Shown here: positions 57,606 through 64,000 of the stretch, in pieces
Layout of the letters: every line of letters starts with the position of its first letter
Numbering within the stretch: position 1 is the first letter of the stretch
Source: Leifsonia sp. ku-ls
GTDB lineage: Bacteria; Actinomycetota; Actinomycetes; Actinomycetales; Microbacteriaceae
NCBI GenBank assembly: GCA_003367665.1
Contig: QKXI01000007.1
Location: 124,001 to 188,000, forward strand
Direction: 5' to 3'
Length of the DNA: 64,000 nucleotides
Made by a program: the position numbers and the translations under genes
The notes under the pieces: model-generated
Seen by the model: the letters and a program-made list of their open reading frames with translations, nothing else
Databases searched by the model: none
What the model was told of the DNA's origin: nothing

Positions 57606-59525
57606 TCAGAGGGAGACGCGGTTGCGCCCCGCGTTCTTCGCGCGGTACATCGCGGCGTCGGCGGCGTCGAGCACCTGCTTCCCGGTCGCGTGCGCCTCTA
57701 TGACGATCACGCCGCAGGACGCGGTCACGCTCATCGGTCCGCGGGCGGTCCGGATGGGCGCCGCGATCTCGCGCACGAGCCGCGCGGCGAACCGTTGGCC
57801 GTCGTCGGCGGACGTGCCGGGGCTGAGCACCACGAACTCGTCGCCCGCGAGCCGGGAGGCCACGTCCGTGGACCGGCTGCCCGCGGTGAGCCGTTCGGCG
57901 ATCGCGCGCAGCACCGCGTCCCCGGTCTCGTGCCCGTGCCGGTCGTTGATGGCCTTGAACCCGTCCAGGTCGAGGAACAGCAGCACACCGCCCTCCCCCG
58001 ACTGGAGCGCCGACTCGAGCTGCCGTTCCAGGGACCGCCGGTTGTGCAGCCCGGTCAGGTGGTCGACGAGGGCGAGCTGGGCGAGCCGCGCCTCGTTCCG
58101 GCGGTCGAGCGCGCGCGCCAGCTCCCGGCCGAGCTCGCGGGCCTCCTCCACGGTGTCGGCCCACGGCAGGGACGACCCCTCGACGCTCTGCCGCCACTCC
58201 GAGAACGAGTTGCGCGGCGACAGCGGCGTGTCGCGGTTCGCGGCGCTCTGATCGCCCAGCCAGCGGATCACCTGCGTGACCTCGCGACGGAAGAACAGCA
58301 CGACGCCGTGCGACCCGACCGGGACGACCAGGAGGCCGGCGAACCCGGGCATCAGGGTGGCGAGCGCGGGATGCGTGCGCTCCAGCTCCGAGGAGTGGAA
58401 CAGCTCCGTGCCCGCCGCCGCGAGCAGCTGGCCCCGCTCGCCGGTCGGCACGTCGCCCACGCTGCGGCTGAGCCCCTCGAGCGCGAGGATGGCGCCGTCG
58501 GCGCCGACCAGGCGACACAGCTCCGCGCCGTCCTCGACCAGGGTGAGAAGCGGGTCGTCGGAGGACGGGACGCCGGCGAGCACCGCGGCGCGCTGCTCGC
58601 GAATGGTGAGGTCGCGCCGGAGCTGGGCGATCGACTCGAGCGCTGCCAGCTGCAGCGTGACCTGCGTGGCGAGCACCTCCAGCGCGCGACGCAGCAGGAT
58701 GGGCATCCGCCGGCGCGTGCGGTGGGCGCACGTGATCATCCCGACCAGCCGGTCCTCGTGGATGAGCGAGAACGACACGGTGGACGCCTGACCCATGTTG
58801 CGCATGAACTGCAGGTGGTGCGGCGACACGGCGCGGAGCTCCGCGCTGCTCAGGTCGAGCGGCGCCGCCTCCGGGTCGACGGACGACAGCGTCGTGCCCT
58901 GGTCCTCCGTGCTGACGATCTGGCGCGACAGCTTCGTGAGGTAGAGCGACCGGGCCTGCTGCGGGATGTCGGACGCCGGGAAGCGCAGCCCGCGGTACGA
59001 CTCCATGTCGGGCTCCGAGGCCTCGCCGGCGACCTCGCCGTGCCCGTCGTCGAAGAAGCGGTACACCATCACGCGGTCGAAGCCGCTGATCCGCTTGACC
59101 TCCTCCGCCGCGGCCTGGCGGAGCTCCTCGGCGCTGGGCAGCAGGCCGAGTGTGCGGATGGCGCCCACCACCGACGCGGTCGGCAGGTCGGGCGTGCCGT
59201 CGGCCGGCTCCAGCTCGATGACCACGCGGTCCGCGAGCCGGTGGGTCACCGCGTCGTAGGCGTCGCCCTGGAGGTCGATCCGGATGGGGTCGCCGTGGGT
59301 CTCCGCCGTGACGCTCCATTCGAGCGTCGGGCTGCCGAGCTCGGAGACCGACCGGCCGAGCCAGCGCGCGGCGTCGTCGCTGGCCGTGACGATCTCGTAC
59401 GTCGCAACGTCGACGACGAGCAGCGTCCCGAAGGACTGGATGCGGCCCGGGGTCCGGATCGGCTCCTTGACGCACTCCTCGAGCCTGCGTCGTTCCGCTT
59501 CCTCGGACACGGTTCCACCATTCAC
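57606..59525 (-). CDS. Bacteriophytochrome diguanylate cyclase
   Basis: A 639-residue red-light sensor and c-di-GMP synthase. The order is PAS2 (about 15-120) with candidate biliverdin ligand Cys18 in ECVKEPIRTPGRIQSFG; GAF (about 135-300) with PASDIP and SPHHLQFMRNMG; PHY (about 310-455); a coiled linker; and GGDEF (about 475-639) with DLDGFKAINDRHGH and an AGDEF active site. The GTG at 59525 is 6 bp after TAGGGT. A methyltransferase follows in the same transcript. Confidence 0.92.
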   Translation of the reverse strand: MNGGTVSEEAERRRLEECVKEPIRTPGRIQSFGTLLVVDVATYEIVTASDDAARWLGRSVSELGSPTLEWSVTAETHGDPIRIDLQGDAYDAVTHRLADRVVIELEPADGTPDLPTASVVGAIRTLGLLPSAEELRQAAAEEVKRISGFDRVMVYRFFDDGHGEVAGEASEPDMESYRGLRFPASDIPQQARSLYLTKLSRQIVSTEDQGTTLSSVDPEAAPLDLSSAELRAVSPHHLQFMRNMGQASTVSFSLIHEDRLVGMITCAHRTRRRMPILLRRALEVLATQVTLQLAALESIAQLRRDLTIREQRAAVLAGVPSSDDPLLTLVEDGAELCRLVGADGAILALEGLSRSVGDVPTGERGQLLAAAGTELFHSSELERTHPALATLMPGFAGLLVVPVGSHGVVLFFRREVTQVIRWLGDQSAANRDTPLSPRNSFSEWRQSVEGSSLPWADTVEEARELGRELARALDRRNEARLAQLALVDHLTGLHNRRSLERQLESALQSGEGGVLLFLDLDGFKAINDRHGHETGDAVLRAIAERLTAGSRSTDVASRLAGDEFVVLSPGTSADDGQRFAARLVREIAAPIRTARGPMSVTASCGVIVIEAHATGKQVLDAADAAMYRAKNAGRNRVSL

Positions 59526-59531
59526 CACTCG

Positions 59532-59537
59532 ACCCTA
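59532..59537 (-). promoter_or_regulatory. -10 box TAGGGT, leaderless start of phytochrome gene
   Basis: On the minus strand TAGGGT ends 6 bp before the GTG at 59525 and 3 bp before another GTG at 59528; the spacing favours 59525. Confidence 0.5.
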
Positions 59538-59592
59538 GTCCACCCCCGGGTGGATGATGCCGGAAAGCGCCACCGACACGAGGAGCGACGAC

Positions 59593-59901
59593 ATGACGAA
59601 CGCCGACGGCACGGGACGGAGTGACGGGGAGTACCTCGACGAGGCCGGCTACCCCGACGGGAAGGGCACCCTCGACGAAGGCACGGGCGCCTTCGCGGGC
59701 GACGAAGGCACGGGCGCCTTCGCGGGCGACGAAGGCACGGGCGCCTTCGCGGGCGACGAGGCCGCCGGCCCGACCGGCGACGAGGCGGCCGACGACGGCG
59801 GCCGCGACGACACCGGCCTCGAGGGCGAGGCGGTCGTCGACGAGCTCACGGAGTTCGACGGAGCGGACCGCCGGGACGATCCGGACGCGCCCGACCTCTG
59901 A
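59593..59901 (+). CDS. Acidic Gly-rich repeat protein
   Basis: A 102-residue, very acidic, probably disordered protein. Residues 28-54 are three exact copies of DEGTGAFAG, encoded by three identical 27-bp units. No family or signal peptide is recognised. AGGAG lies 7 bp before the ATG at 59593; an earlier in-frame ATG at 59554 lacks a ribosome binding site. It is transcribed away from the phytochrome gene. Confidence 0.6.
   Translation: MTNADGTGRSDGEYLDEAGYPDGKGTLDEGTGAFAGDEGTGAFAGDEGTGAFAGDEAAGPTGDEAADDGGRDDTGLEGEAVVDELTEFDGADRRDDPDAPDL
59674..59754 (+). repeat. Three perfect 27-bp tandem repeats
   Basis: Units at 59674-59700, 59701-59727 and 59728-59754 are identical and in frame. Each contains the inverted pair GAAGGC / GCCTTC. 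Confidence 0.9.
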
Positions 59902-60020
59902 CGCGTGTTCCCCGCGCCGGATCCGACTTTGCCGCTCCCGCCGGATGGGCTCGCCGCACGCTAGCGGGATGCGGCCACAGTCGCGCCGCGGCCGGGCACC
60001 GTCACGCCGTCACGCCGGCC

Positions 60021-60407
60021 TCAGCGCGGCACCGCCGCCACCGCGTCGATCTCCACCAGCGCCCCCGGCCGCGCCGGGGCGACGGCGAGCACCGTGACGG
60101 CGGTGCGGTGGTCGCCCCACACCGTACGGGTGGCGCCGTAGGCCGCGGTCGGGTCGATGCCGGGCGCCAGGTGGATGGTGAGCTTCGCCACGTGCTCCGG
60201 GCCGCTGCCCGCCTCGGCGAGGACGGCGAGCAGGTTGCGCAGGGCCTGCTCGGTCTGCGCCTGGAGGCCGTCGAGCAGCTCGCCCTGCGCGTCCACGCCG
60301 TTCTGGCCGCCCACGAACAGCACCGGACCCTCCGGCAGGATCATGCCCTGCGCGAAGGCGGGGCTGCGGTAGAGCTGCGGCGGATCGACAGGGGTCGGAA
60401 CGGTCAT
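60021..60407 (-). CDS. RidA/YjgF family protein
   Basis: A 128-residue RidA-like protein (enamine/imine deaminase family). It has SPAFAQGMILPEGPVLFVGGQNGVD, LRNLLAVLAEAGSG and a C-terminal VEIDAVAAV strand. The conserved catalytic Arg of active RidA is not clearly in place, so it may belong to a Rid subgroup with another function. GAAGGGAAG precedes the ATG. Confidence 0.83.
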   Translation of the reverse strand: MTVPTPVDPPQLYRSPAFAQGMILPEGPVLFVGGQNGVDAQGELLDGLQAQTEQALRNLLAVLAEAGSGPEHVAKLTIHLAPGIDPTAAYGATRTVWGDHRTAVTVLAVAPARPGALVEIDAVAAVPR

Positions 60408-60479
60408 GGCGCTTCCCTTCTCTGGTGCTCCGATCCTGGCGCCGACCACCGAAATTCGGCACCCGACCCGGCGCGCGCG

Positions 60480-60485
60480 TAGACT
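60480..60485 (+). promoter_or_regulatory. -10 box TAGACT, leaderless start of upstream ORF
   Basis: TAGACT ends 6 bp before the GTG at 60492, the same spacing as at long genes in this window. Confidence 0.5.
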
Positions 60486-60491
60486 GGTGGA

Positions 60492-60578
60492 GTGAACCCG
60501 CTCGTCTCGCAGCCTGTCGCCGCCCTCGCGGCCGGGCGTCTGGAGGTCGTCGGCGCGCTCTGCGCCGGCGCGAGATAG
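60492..60578 (+). CDS. 28-residue upstream ORF (possible leader peptide)
   Basis: GTG-started ORF of 28 codons with stop TAG, reading MNPLVSQPVAALAAGRLEVV and then GALCAGAR. It begins 6 bp after a good -10 box and has no independent function that I recognise. It lies 155 bp before the FBP-family gene, and hairpins at 60601-60614 and 60623-60652 fill the gap. It could be a leader peptide that couples ribosome stalling to expression of the next gene. Confidence 0.5.
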   Translation: MNPLVSQPVAALAAGRLEVVGALCAGAR

Positions 60579-60600
60579 CGCTGTCCCTTCGTCACCGATC

Positions 60601-60652
60601 CCCGCGCGAGCGGGTGTGATCGCCGTCGCCGCGCGCGTCCGCACGGCGACGG
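60601..60652 (+). promoter_or_regulatory. Two hairpins between upstream ORF and FBP gene
   Basis: CCCGC-GCGA-GCGGG (60601-60614), then CCGTCGCCG / CGGCGACGG with a 12-base loop (60623-60652). They may form part of an attenuator. Confidence 0.4.
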
Positions 60653-60733
60653 TCCCCCGGGCCCCGGGGTCCTTCCGCGACCCCGCACCGACGGCCCGGC
60701 CTTCTTCGACTCTTGACAGACAGGCGTTCATCC

Positions 60734-61222
60734 ATGCTTCCTCTCACCGAACAACAGATCCGTTCCTCCTTCGTCAACGCGTCGCAGCGCGAACGCAAGG
60801 AGCTCTCCCTCCCCGACCTCGCCGCGGTGCGCTGGTCGGACCTCGACTTTCTCGGCTGGCGCGACCGCAAGCTGCCCACCGTCGGCTACGTGGTCGCCGA
60901 GATCGACGGCGCCCCCGTGGGCGTGCTGCTCCGGCAGGCCGACGGGCGCGTGCGCTCGCGGCCGCAGTGCTCCTGGTGCGAGGACGTGCACCTGCCGAAC
61001 GAGGTGCTCTTCTTCATCGCGAAGCGCGGCGGGGCCGCCGGCCGCAACGGCAACACGCTCGGGACGCTCGTGTGCGCGGAGTTCCAGTGCTCCGCCAACG
61101 TGCGCAAGCGTCCACCTACCGCCTACGTCGGGTTCGACGTGGAGGCGGCCCGATTGCAGCGGATCGAGGCCCTGCGCGAGCACGTGACCACGTTCGTGCG
61201 GCGCATCGCCGAAGGCGACTGA
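60734..61222 (+). CDS. FBP-domain (FusB-like) zinc-finger protein
   Basis: A 162-residue protein of the FBP/FusB-like family. A helical N-terminus (MLPLTEQQIRSSFVNASQRE) is followed by a C-terminal treble-clef finger with CSWCED near 78 and CAEFQCSANV near 115. FusB proteins bind EF-G and free stalled ribosomes, giving fusidic acid resistance; whether this distant member does so is unknown. The upstream leader ORF would fit control by translation stress. Confidence 0.83.
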   Translation: MLPLTEQQIRSSFVNASQRERKELSLPDLAAVRWSDLDFLGWRDRKLPTVGYVVAEIDGAPVGVLLRQADGRVRSRPQCSWCEDVHLPNEVLFFIAKRGGAAGRNGNTLGTLVCAEFQCSANVRKRPPTAYVGFDVEAARLQRIEALREHVTTFVRRIAEGD

Positions 61223-61265
61223 CGCCCCTGCTCCCGCGGAGGCGGAGGCGGACGGTCCCGCCGGC

Positions 61266-62126
61266 TCAGGCCGGCGTCAGGACCGCCTCCGCCTCCGCGA
61301 GGAATGGCTCGTGGTGGTACCCGCTCTCGTCGAGCACTGCGACCGTCGACTCCGGCACCGTGATGAAGGCGCCGGGCGTGTCGTTGAGCGGCTCGGACAC
61401 CACCACCTTGGCGTGCTCGCCGAACACCGAGAGCCGCTCGACGTCGGGGAACATCTCCCGCAACTCCGGGATCGCCGCCGAGTGGAACAGCGTGCGACTG
61501 TGCTGCGACGTGGAGTACCGGAACGCCCACAGCGTGTGCCCGTCGGCGACCGCGTACGTGCCCTGCACCGGAGCGGCGATGCCGTATTTCTTCCCGGTCT
61601 CCTCCACGAACCGGAGCGCATGGCCGAGCGCAGCGATCGGGTCGTCGCGCAGCCCGAAGGTGAGGGCAAGGTAGAACAGGGTCTCAGAGTCGGTCGTGCC
61701 CACGATGAACGGGTAGAGCGAGGGGTCGACCGCGAACCGCAGGTCGCGCTGCATCAGGTGGAAGCCCTCCAGGAAGCCGTTGTGCATGAACAGCCAGTTC
61801 TCGTACCGGAACGGGTGGCAGTTGGTCTGCTGGATGGGCGGCCCGGCGGCTGCGCGCACGTGCGCGAGGAACATCGGGCTGGTGATGGTGTTGGTGAGCT
61901 CGCGCAGGTTCTCGTTGTGCCAGGCGGGCTCGATGCTGTGGAAGACGCCGGGCAGCGCGTCCGGCGACGGGTCGGTCGGATACCAGCCGAACCCGAACCC
62001 GTCGCCGTTCACCGTCTCGGCGCCGAGCGGCGAGTTGAGGGATTGGGCCACCAGCGAGTGCTGGGTGTCCAGGATCAGTTCGGCGGGCTTGAGCGGCTCC
62101 CCCGAGTATGCGAGCCAACGGCACAT
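61266..62126 (-). CDS. Class II glutamine amidotransferase
   Basis: A 286-residue Ntn-hydrolase. After removal of Met the N-terminal Cys2 (MCRWLAYSGE) is the nucleophile; NGDGFGFGWY and the MHNGFLEGF and GTTDSETLFYLA motifs match the GAT-II fold of the YafJ/EgtC group. No synthase domain is attached. EgtC in ergothioneine synthesis is a relative, but no other egt genes are nearby. GAGGAGG precedes the ATG at 62126. Confidence 0.9.
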   Translation of the reverse strand: MCRWLAYSGEPLKPAELILDTQHSLVAQSLNSPLGAETVNGDGFGFGWYPTDPSPDALPGVFHSIEPAWHNENLRELTNTITSPMFLAHVRAAAGPPIQQTNCHPFRYENWLFMHNGFLEGFHLMQRDLRFAVDPSLYPFIVGTTDSETLFYLALTFGLRDDPIAALGHALRFVEETGKKYGIAAPVQGTYAVADGHTLWAFRYSTSQHSRTLFHSAAIPELREMFPDVERLSVFGEHAKVVVSEPLNDTPGAFITVPESTVAVLDESGYHHEPFLAEAEAVLTPA

Positions 62127-62266
62127 GACGACCTCCTCGAACCGGGTGGTGCCGGATGGCTCGACCATAGCCCCGCGGCCGTGCCCGCGGGAATACACCC
62201 GTCATACCCTTTGCCCGGGCCTGTCAAGGGCTGTCGGGGCGGGGCGGCGTCCACTTGACTCGGAGC

Positions 62267-62491
62267 ATGAAGACGCACGCGGTGTTCCTCCGGCAGGGCC
62301 TGGAGGTGTCGGAGATCTCGGACCACGAGTGGCGGGTGAGCGACACCCGGTTCGCCGCGGTGGGGGCCCCGCCGGTCGTCGGCTTCATCCTGCAGCTCGA
62401 CGGGATGTTCGAGGTGACGCAGATCGGCCGCCCGGGCCGGCGGACGTACTTCCGTTCCTTCGACGCGGCGCTGCGGGAACTGCACGGGTGA
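62267..62491 (+). CDS. Small protein of unknown function
   Basis: A 74-residue protein, MKTHAVFLRQGLEVSEISDH, then WRVSDTRFA and a C-terminal RTYFRSFDAALRELHG. No family is recognised. The last seven codons lie in the first unit of an 86-bp tandem repeat that continues beyond the stop. Confidence 0.55.
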   Translation: MKTHAVFLRQGLEVSEISDHEWRVSDTRFAAVGAPPVVGFILQLDGMFEVTQIGRPGRRTYFRSFDAALRELHG

Positions 62492-62671
62492 CGCGGGCGC
62501 GCGGACGTGCGGACGCACGGCTGAGCTGGACCGCGGCCGGGCGAATGGCGCGATCCCTGCGGGAACTGTACGGGTGACGCGGGCGCGCGGACGTGCAGAC
62601 GCACGGCTGAGCTGGACCGCGGCCGGGCGAATGGCGCGACCGCTGCGGGAACTGCACGGGTGACGCGGGCG
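62471..62671 (+). repeat. 86-bp tandem repeat, two and a third units
   Basis: Units start at 62471, 62557 and 62643 (CTGCGGGAACTG). The first two are 86 bp and nearly identical; the third matches for about 29 bp. Each unit carries the LRELHG or LRELYG codons and stop of the preceding gene. Confidence 0.9.
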
Positions 62672-62745
62672 CCGGAGTGCGGACGGAGTGGACGCGCGCA
62701 CGGACCGGCGAGCGGACGGCACGCCTCACCGCGACGTTGGTCGCA

Positions 62746-63294
62746 TCACCCGAGCGTCGGCGTCGCGCGGTCCTTCGCAGTGACGGGCACGACGACCACC
62801 GGACGGCGCTGGTCGTGCGTCAGGCGGGCGCCGACCGACCCGGCGAGCCAGTTCTCCAGGGTGTTGGAGAAGCCGCGGCGGTGCGTGCCAACCACGATGA
62901 GTCGGGCGTCGACCTCGGCGGCCACCCGACCGAGCGCCTTCGCGGGATCGCCGGCGAGGAGGCGGAGCGTCCAGCGCGGCGGCGGCTGACCGGTCTGCTC
63001 GAGCGCGGCCGTGATCGCGGCGGACAGGTCGAGCAGGGCGTCCCCCTCCCCCGCCCCGACCTCCGTCGGGTGGAGCGACTCCTCCGCCACGTCGTCCGGA
63101 CGGTCCCACTCGGTGAGGTAGCTGTCCTCCGCGACGTATCCGCACAGCAACGGGCGACCGAACTCGGTCGCCAGTCTCGCTGCCTCCTCGAGCACGGCGC
63201 GCGCCTGCCCGCGGTGCACGCCCACCACGACCGGGCCCCGGTCGTCGCCTCCGGGCTCGCCGCCAGGGTGGCCGCCGGGATCATCGCCGTTCAT
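62746..63294 (-). CDS. Universal stress protein (UspA family)
   Basis: A 182-residue single-domain Usp. After a Gly/Asp-rich N-terminus it begins VVVGVHRG and ends with the ATP-binding pattern GTHRRGFSNTLENWLAGSVG and VVVVP. Such proteins bind ATP and accumulate in stress or starvation. The ATG at 63294 has no clear ribosome binding site; a 31-bp tandem repeat lies upstream. Confidence 0.88.
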   Translation of the reverse strand: MNGDDPGGHPGGEPGGDDRGPVVVGVHRGQARAVLEEAARLATEFGRPLLCGYVAEDSYLTEWDRPDDVAEESLHPTEVGAGEGDALLDLSAAITAALEQTGQPPPRWTLRLLAGDPAKALGRVAAEVDARLIVVGTHRRGFSNTLENWLAGSVGARLTHDQRRPVVVVPVTAKDRATPTLG

Positions 63295-63340
63295 GCGCTG
63301 CCGCCGTTCACGTCGCACTGCCCTGGATTGGCTGCATTAT

Positions 63341-63480
63341 CCACGCCACGCCGCCGCCCTGGTCGCGCCTTCCACGCCACGCCGCCGCCCTGGTCGCGCC
63401 TTCCACGCCTCGCCGCCGCCCTGGTCGCGCCTTCCACACCACGCCGCGACGCCTGGTCGTGCAATCCACGCCACGCCCCC
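63341..63480. repeat. 31-bp intergenic tandem repeat
   Basis: Near-identical 31-bp units start at 63341, 63372 and 63403, a degenerate 32-bp unit at 63434 and a partial one at 63466. The unit begins CCACGCCACGCCGCCGCCCT. It lies between two genes of the same strand. Confidence 0.88.
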
Positions 63481-63513
63481 ACCGCTCGCGCTCCGCCATC
63501 CTCGTCGCCGGCC

Positions 63514-63942
63514 CTACGCTCCCCGCGCCTGCTGACCGCCCGCGATGTTGACCAGCCACTGCACGCCGAAGCGGTCGACCGCCATGCCGAAGCTGTCGCC
63601 CCACGGGGCCTTGGCGAGCGGCTCGATGACCGTGCCGCCCTCGACCAGCTTCTCCCAGTAGCCCGTCAGCTCGGCCTCGTCGTCGCCGCTGAGCGAGATG
63701 GAGATGGCGGAGCCCTGGTTGAGCTCCATGTGCGCGGGCACGTCGGCCGCCATGAGCGTGAAGCCGCCCGGGGTGGTGAGCTGCGAGTGCATGATGAGGT
63801 CGTTGTCGGCCGGGTCTTGCGCCATCTGGAATTCGGCGAACGTGCTGCGCTGCACCTCGCCGCCGAAGACGGACTGGTAGAAGTCCATCGCCTCCCGCGC
63901 CGACGCGCGGAAGTTGAGGTAGGGGTTCAGGATCGACGGCAT
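63514..63942 (-). CDS. PhnB-like VOC superfamily protein
   Basis: A 142-residue glyoxalase-fold protein of the PhnB/DUF1338-like VOC group. MPSILNPYLNFRASAREAMDFYQSVFGGE at the N-terminus and WGDSFGMAVDRFGVQWLVNI at the C-terminus are the typical halves. These proteins are thought to be metal-dependent or antibiotic-binding; the substrate is unknown. GAGGAGG lies upstream of the ATG at 63942. Confidence 0.9.
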   Translation of the reverse strand: MPSILNPYLNFRASAREAMDFYQSVFGGEVQRSTFAEFQMAQDPADNDLIMHSQLTTPGGFTLMAADVPAHMELNQGSAISISLSGDDEAELTGYWEKLVEGGTVIEPLAKAPWGDSFGMAVDRFGVQWLVNIAGGQQARGA

Positions 63943-64000
63943 GGTTTCCTCCTCGTGAGAGCGTGTGGCTGCCGGTTCGCCGCCCAGCGTAGCGAGGCCG

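Noticed and set aside
59554-59592. Earlier ATG for the acidic repeat protein
   Set aside because: No ribosome binding site or TANNNT box at the right distance; AGGAG serves the ATG at 59593.
63341-63480. CRISPR array
   Set aside because: The 31-bp units are directly adjacent with no unique spacers, and no cas genes are present.

Overview
This window is a piece of a high-GC Gram-positive (actinobacterial) chromosome, most likely a Leifsonia-like member of the Microbacteriaceae. The genus is an inference from protein style, abundant GTG starts and gene order (TrmI, PafBC, TatAC, HelY-like helicase; RbpA). No rRNA, tRNA or CRISPR array was recognised.

Left chromosomal block (1-20.6 kb): the 3' end of uppP, a PAC2 protein, a HAD phosphatase with the tRNA m1A58 methylase trmI, an FKBP-type lipoprotein, pafB-pafC, tatA-tatC, a large HelY/Mtr4-like helicase, lnt, rbpA, an nfeD/SPFH/glycerophosphodiesterase operon, an SDR protein coupled to an S9 peptidase, an HdeD-like protein and a secreted TAP-type hydrolase. 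Genes are packed with 4-bp overlaps, and many start 6-8 bp after a TANNNT box, which suggests leaderless mRNAs.

Accessory island (about 20.6-43.5 kb): base composition is visibly less GC-rich. (a) A nine-gene copper operon on the minus strand: copZ, copA, a YHS protein, copB, csoR, a DUF6153-like protein, a DUF305 lipoprotein, an M23 peptidase and an F510_1955-like lipoprotein. It starts at two CsoR-type operators and is followed by a divergent Csp-type copper-storage protein and a cmtR/cation-transporter pair. (b) A persulfide module: a CstR-type repressor, thioredoxin, a DsrE-like protein, a 60-residue Cys-rich protein and a divergent CoA-disulfide reductase/rhodanese, with matching palindromic operators. 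(c) Envelope genes: second-copy-type lspA and lgt, a class A penicillin-binding protein and a DUF2202 lipoprotein. (d) A truncated dedA followed by an integration module: a tyrosine recombinase, a small HTH protein and a Zn-ribbon recombinase-like protein, each overlapping the next by 8 bp, with dyad-rich control DNA. The island appears to combine metal and sulfur stress defence with the enzymes needed to process its own lipoproteins.

Right chromosomal block (43.5-64 kb): two CDF-type transporters with an ArsR repressor, the zinc-free L36 paralogue behind a Zur-like box, a tyrosine phosphatase, a GH25 lysozyme with LGFP repeats, a PEP-mutase family enzyme, a PadR-controlled ABC exporter, an ECF sigma factor with a SnoaL-like tail, a YciI/DGPF protein, a bacteriophytochrome-diguanylate cyclase coupled to a methyltransferase, RidA, an FBP (FusB-like) protein behind a 28-codon upstream ORF, a class II glutamine amidotransferase, a universal stress protein and a PhnB/VOC protein. 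Three different tandem repeats (27, 86 and 31 bp) lie in the last 5 kb.
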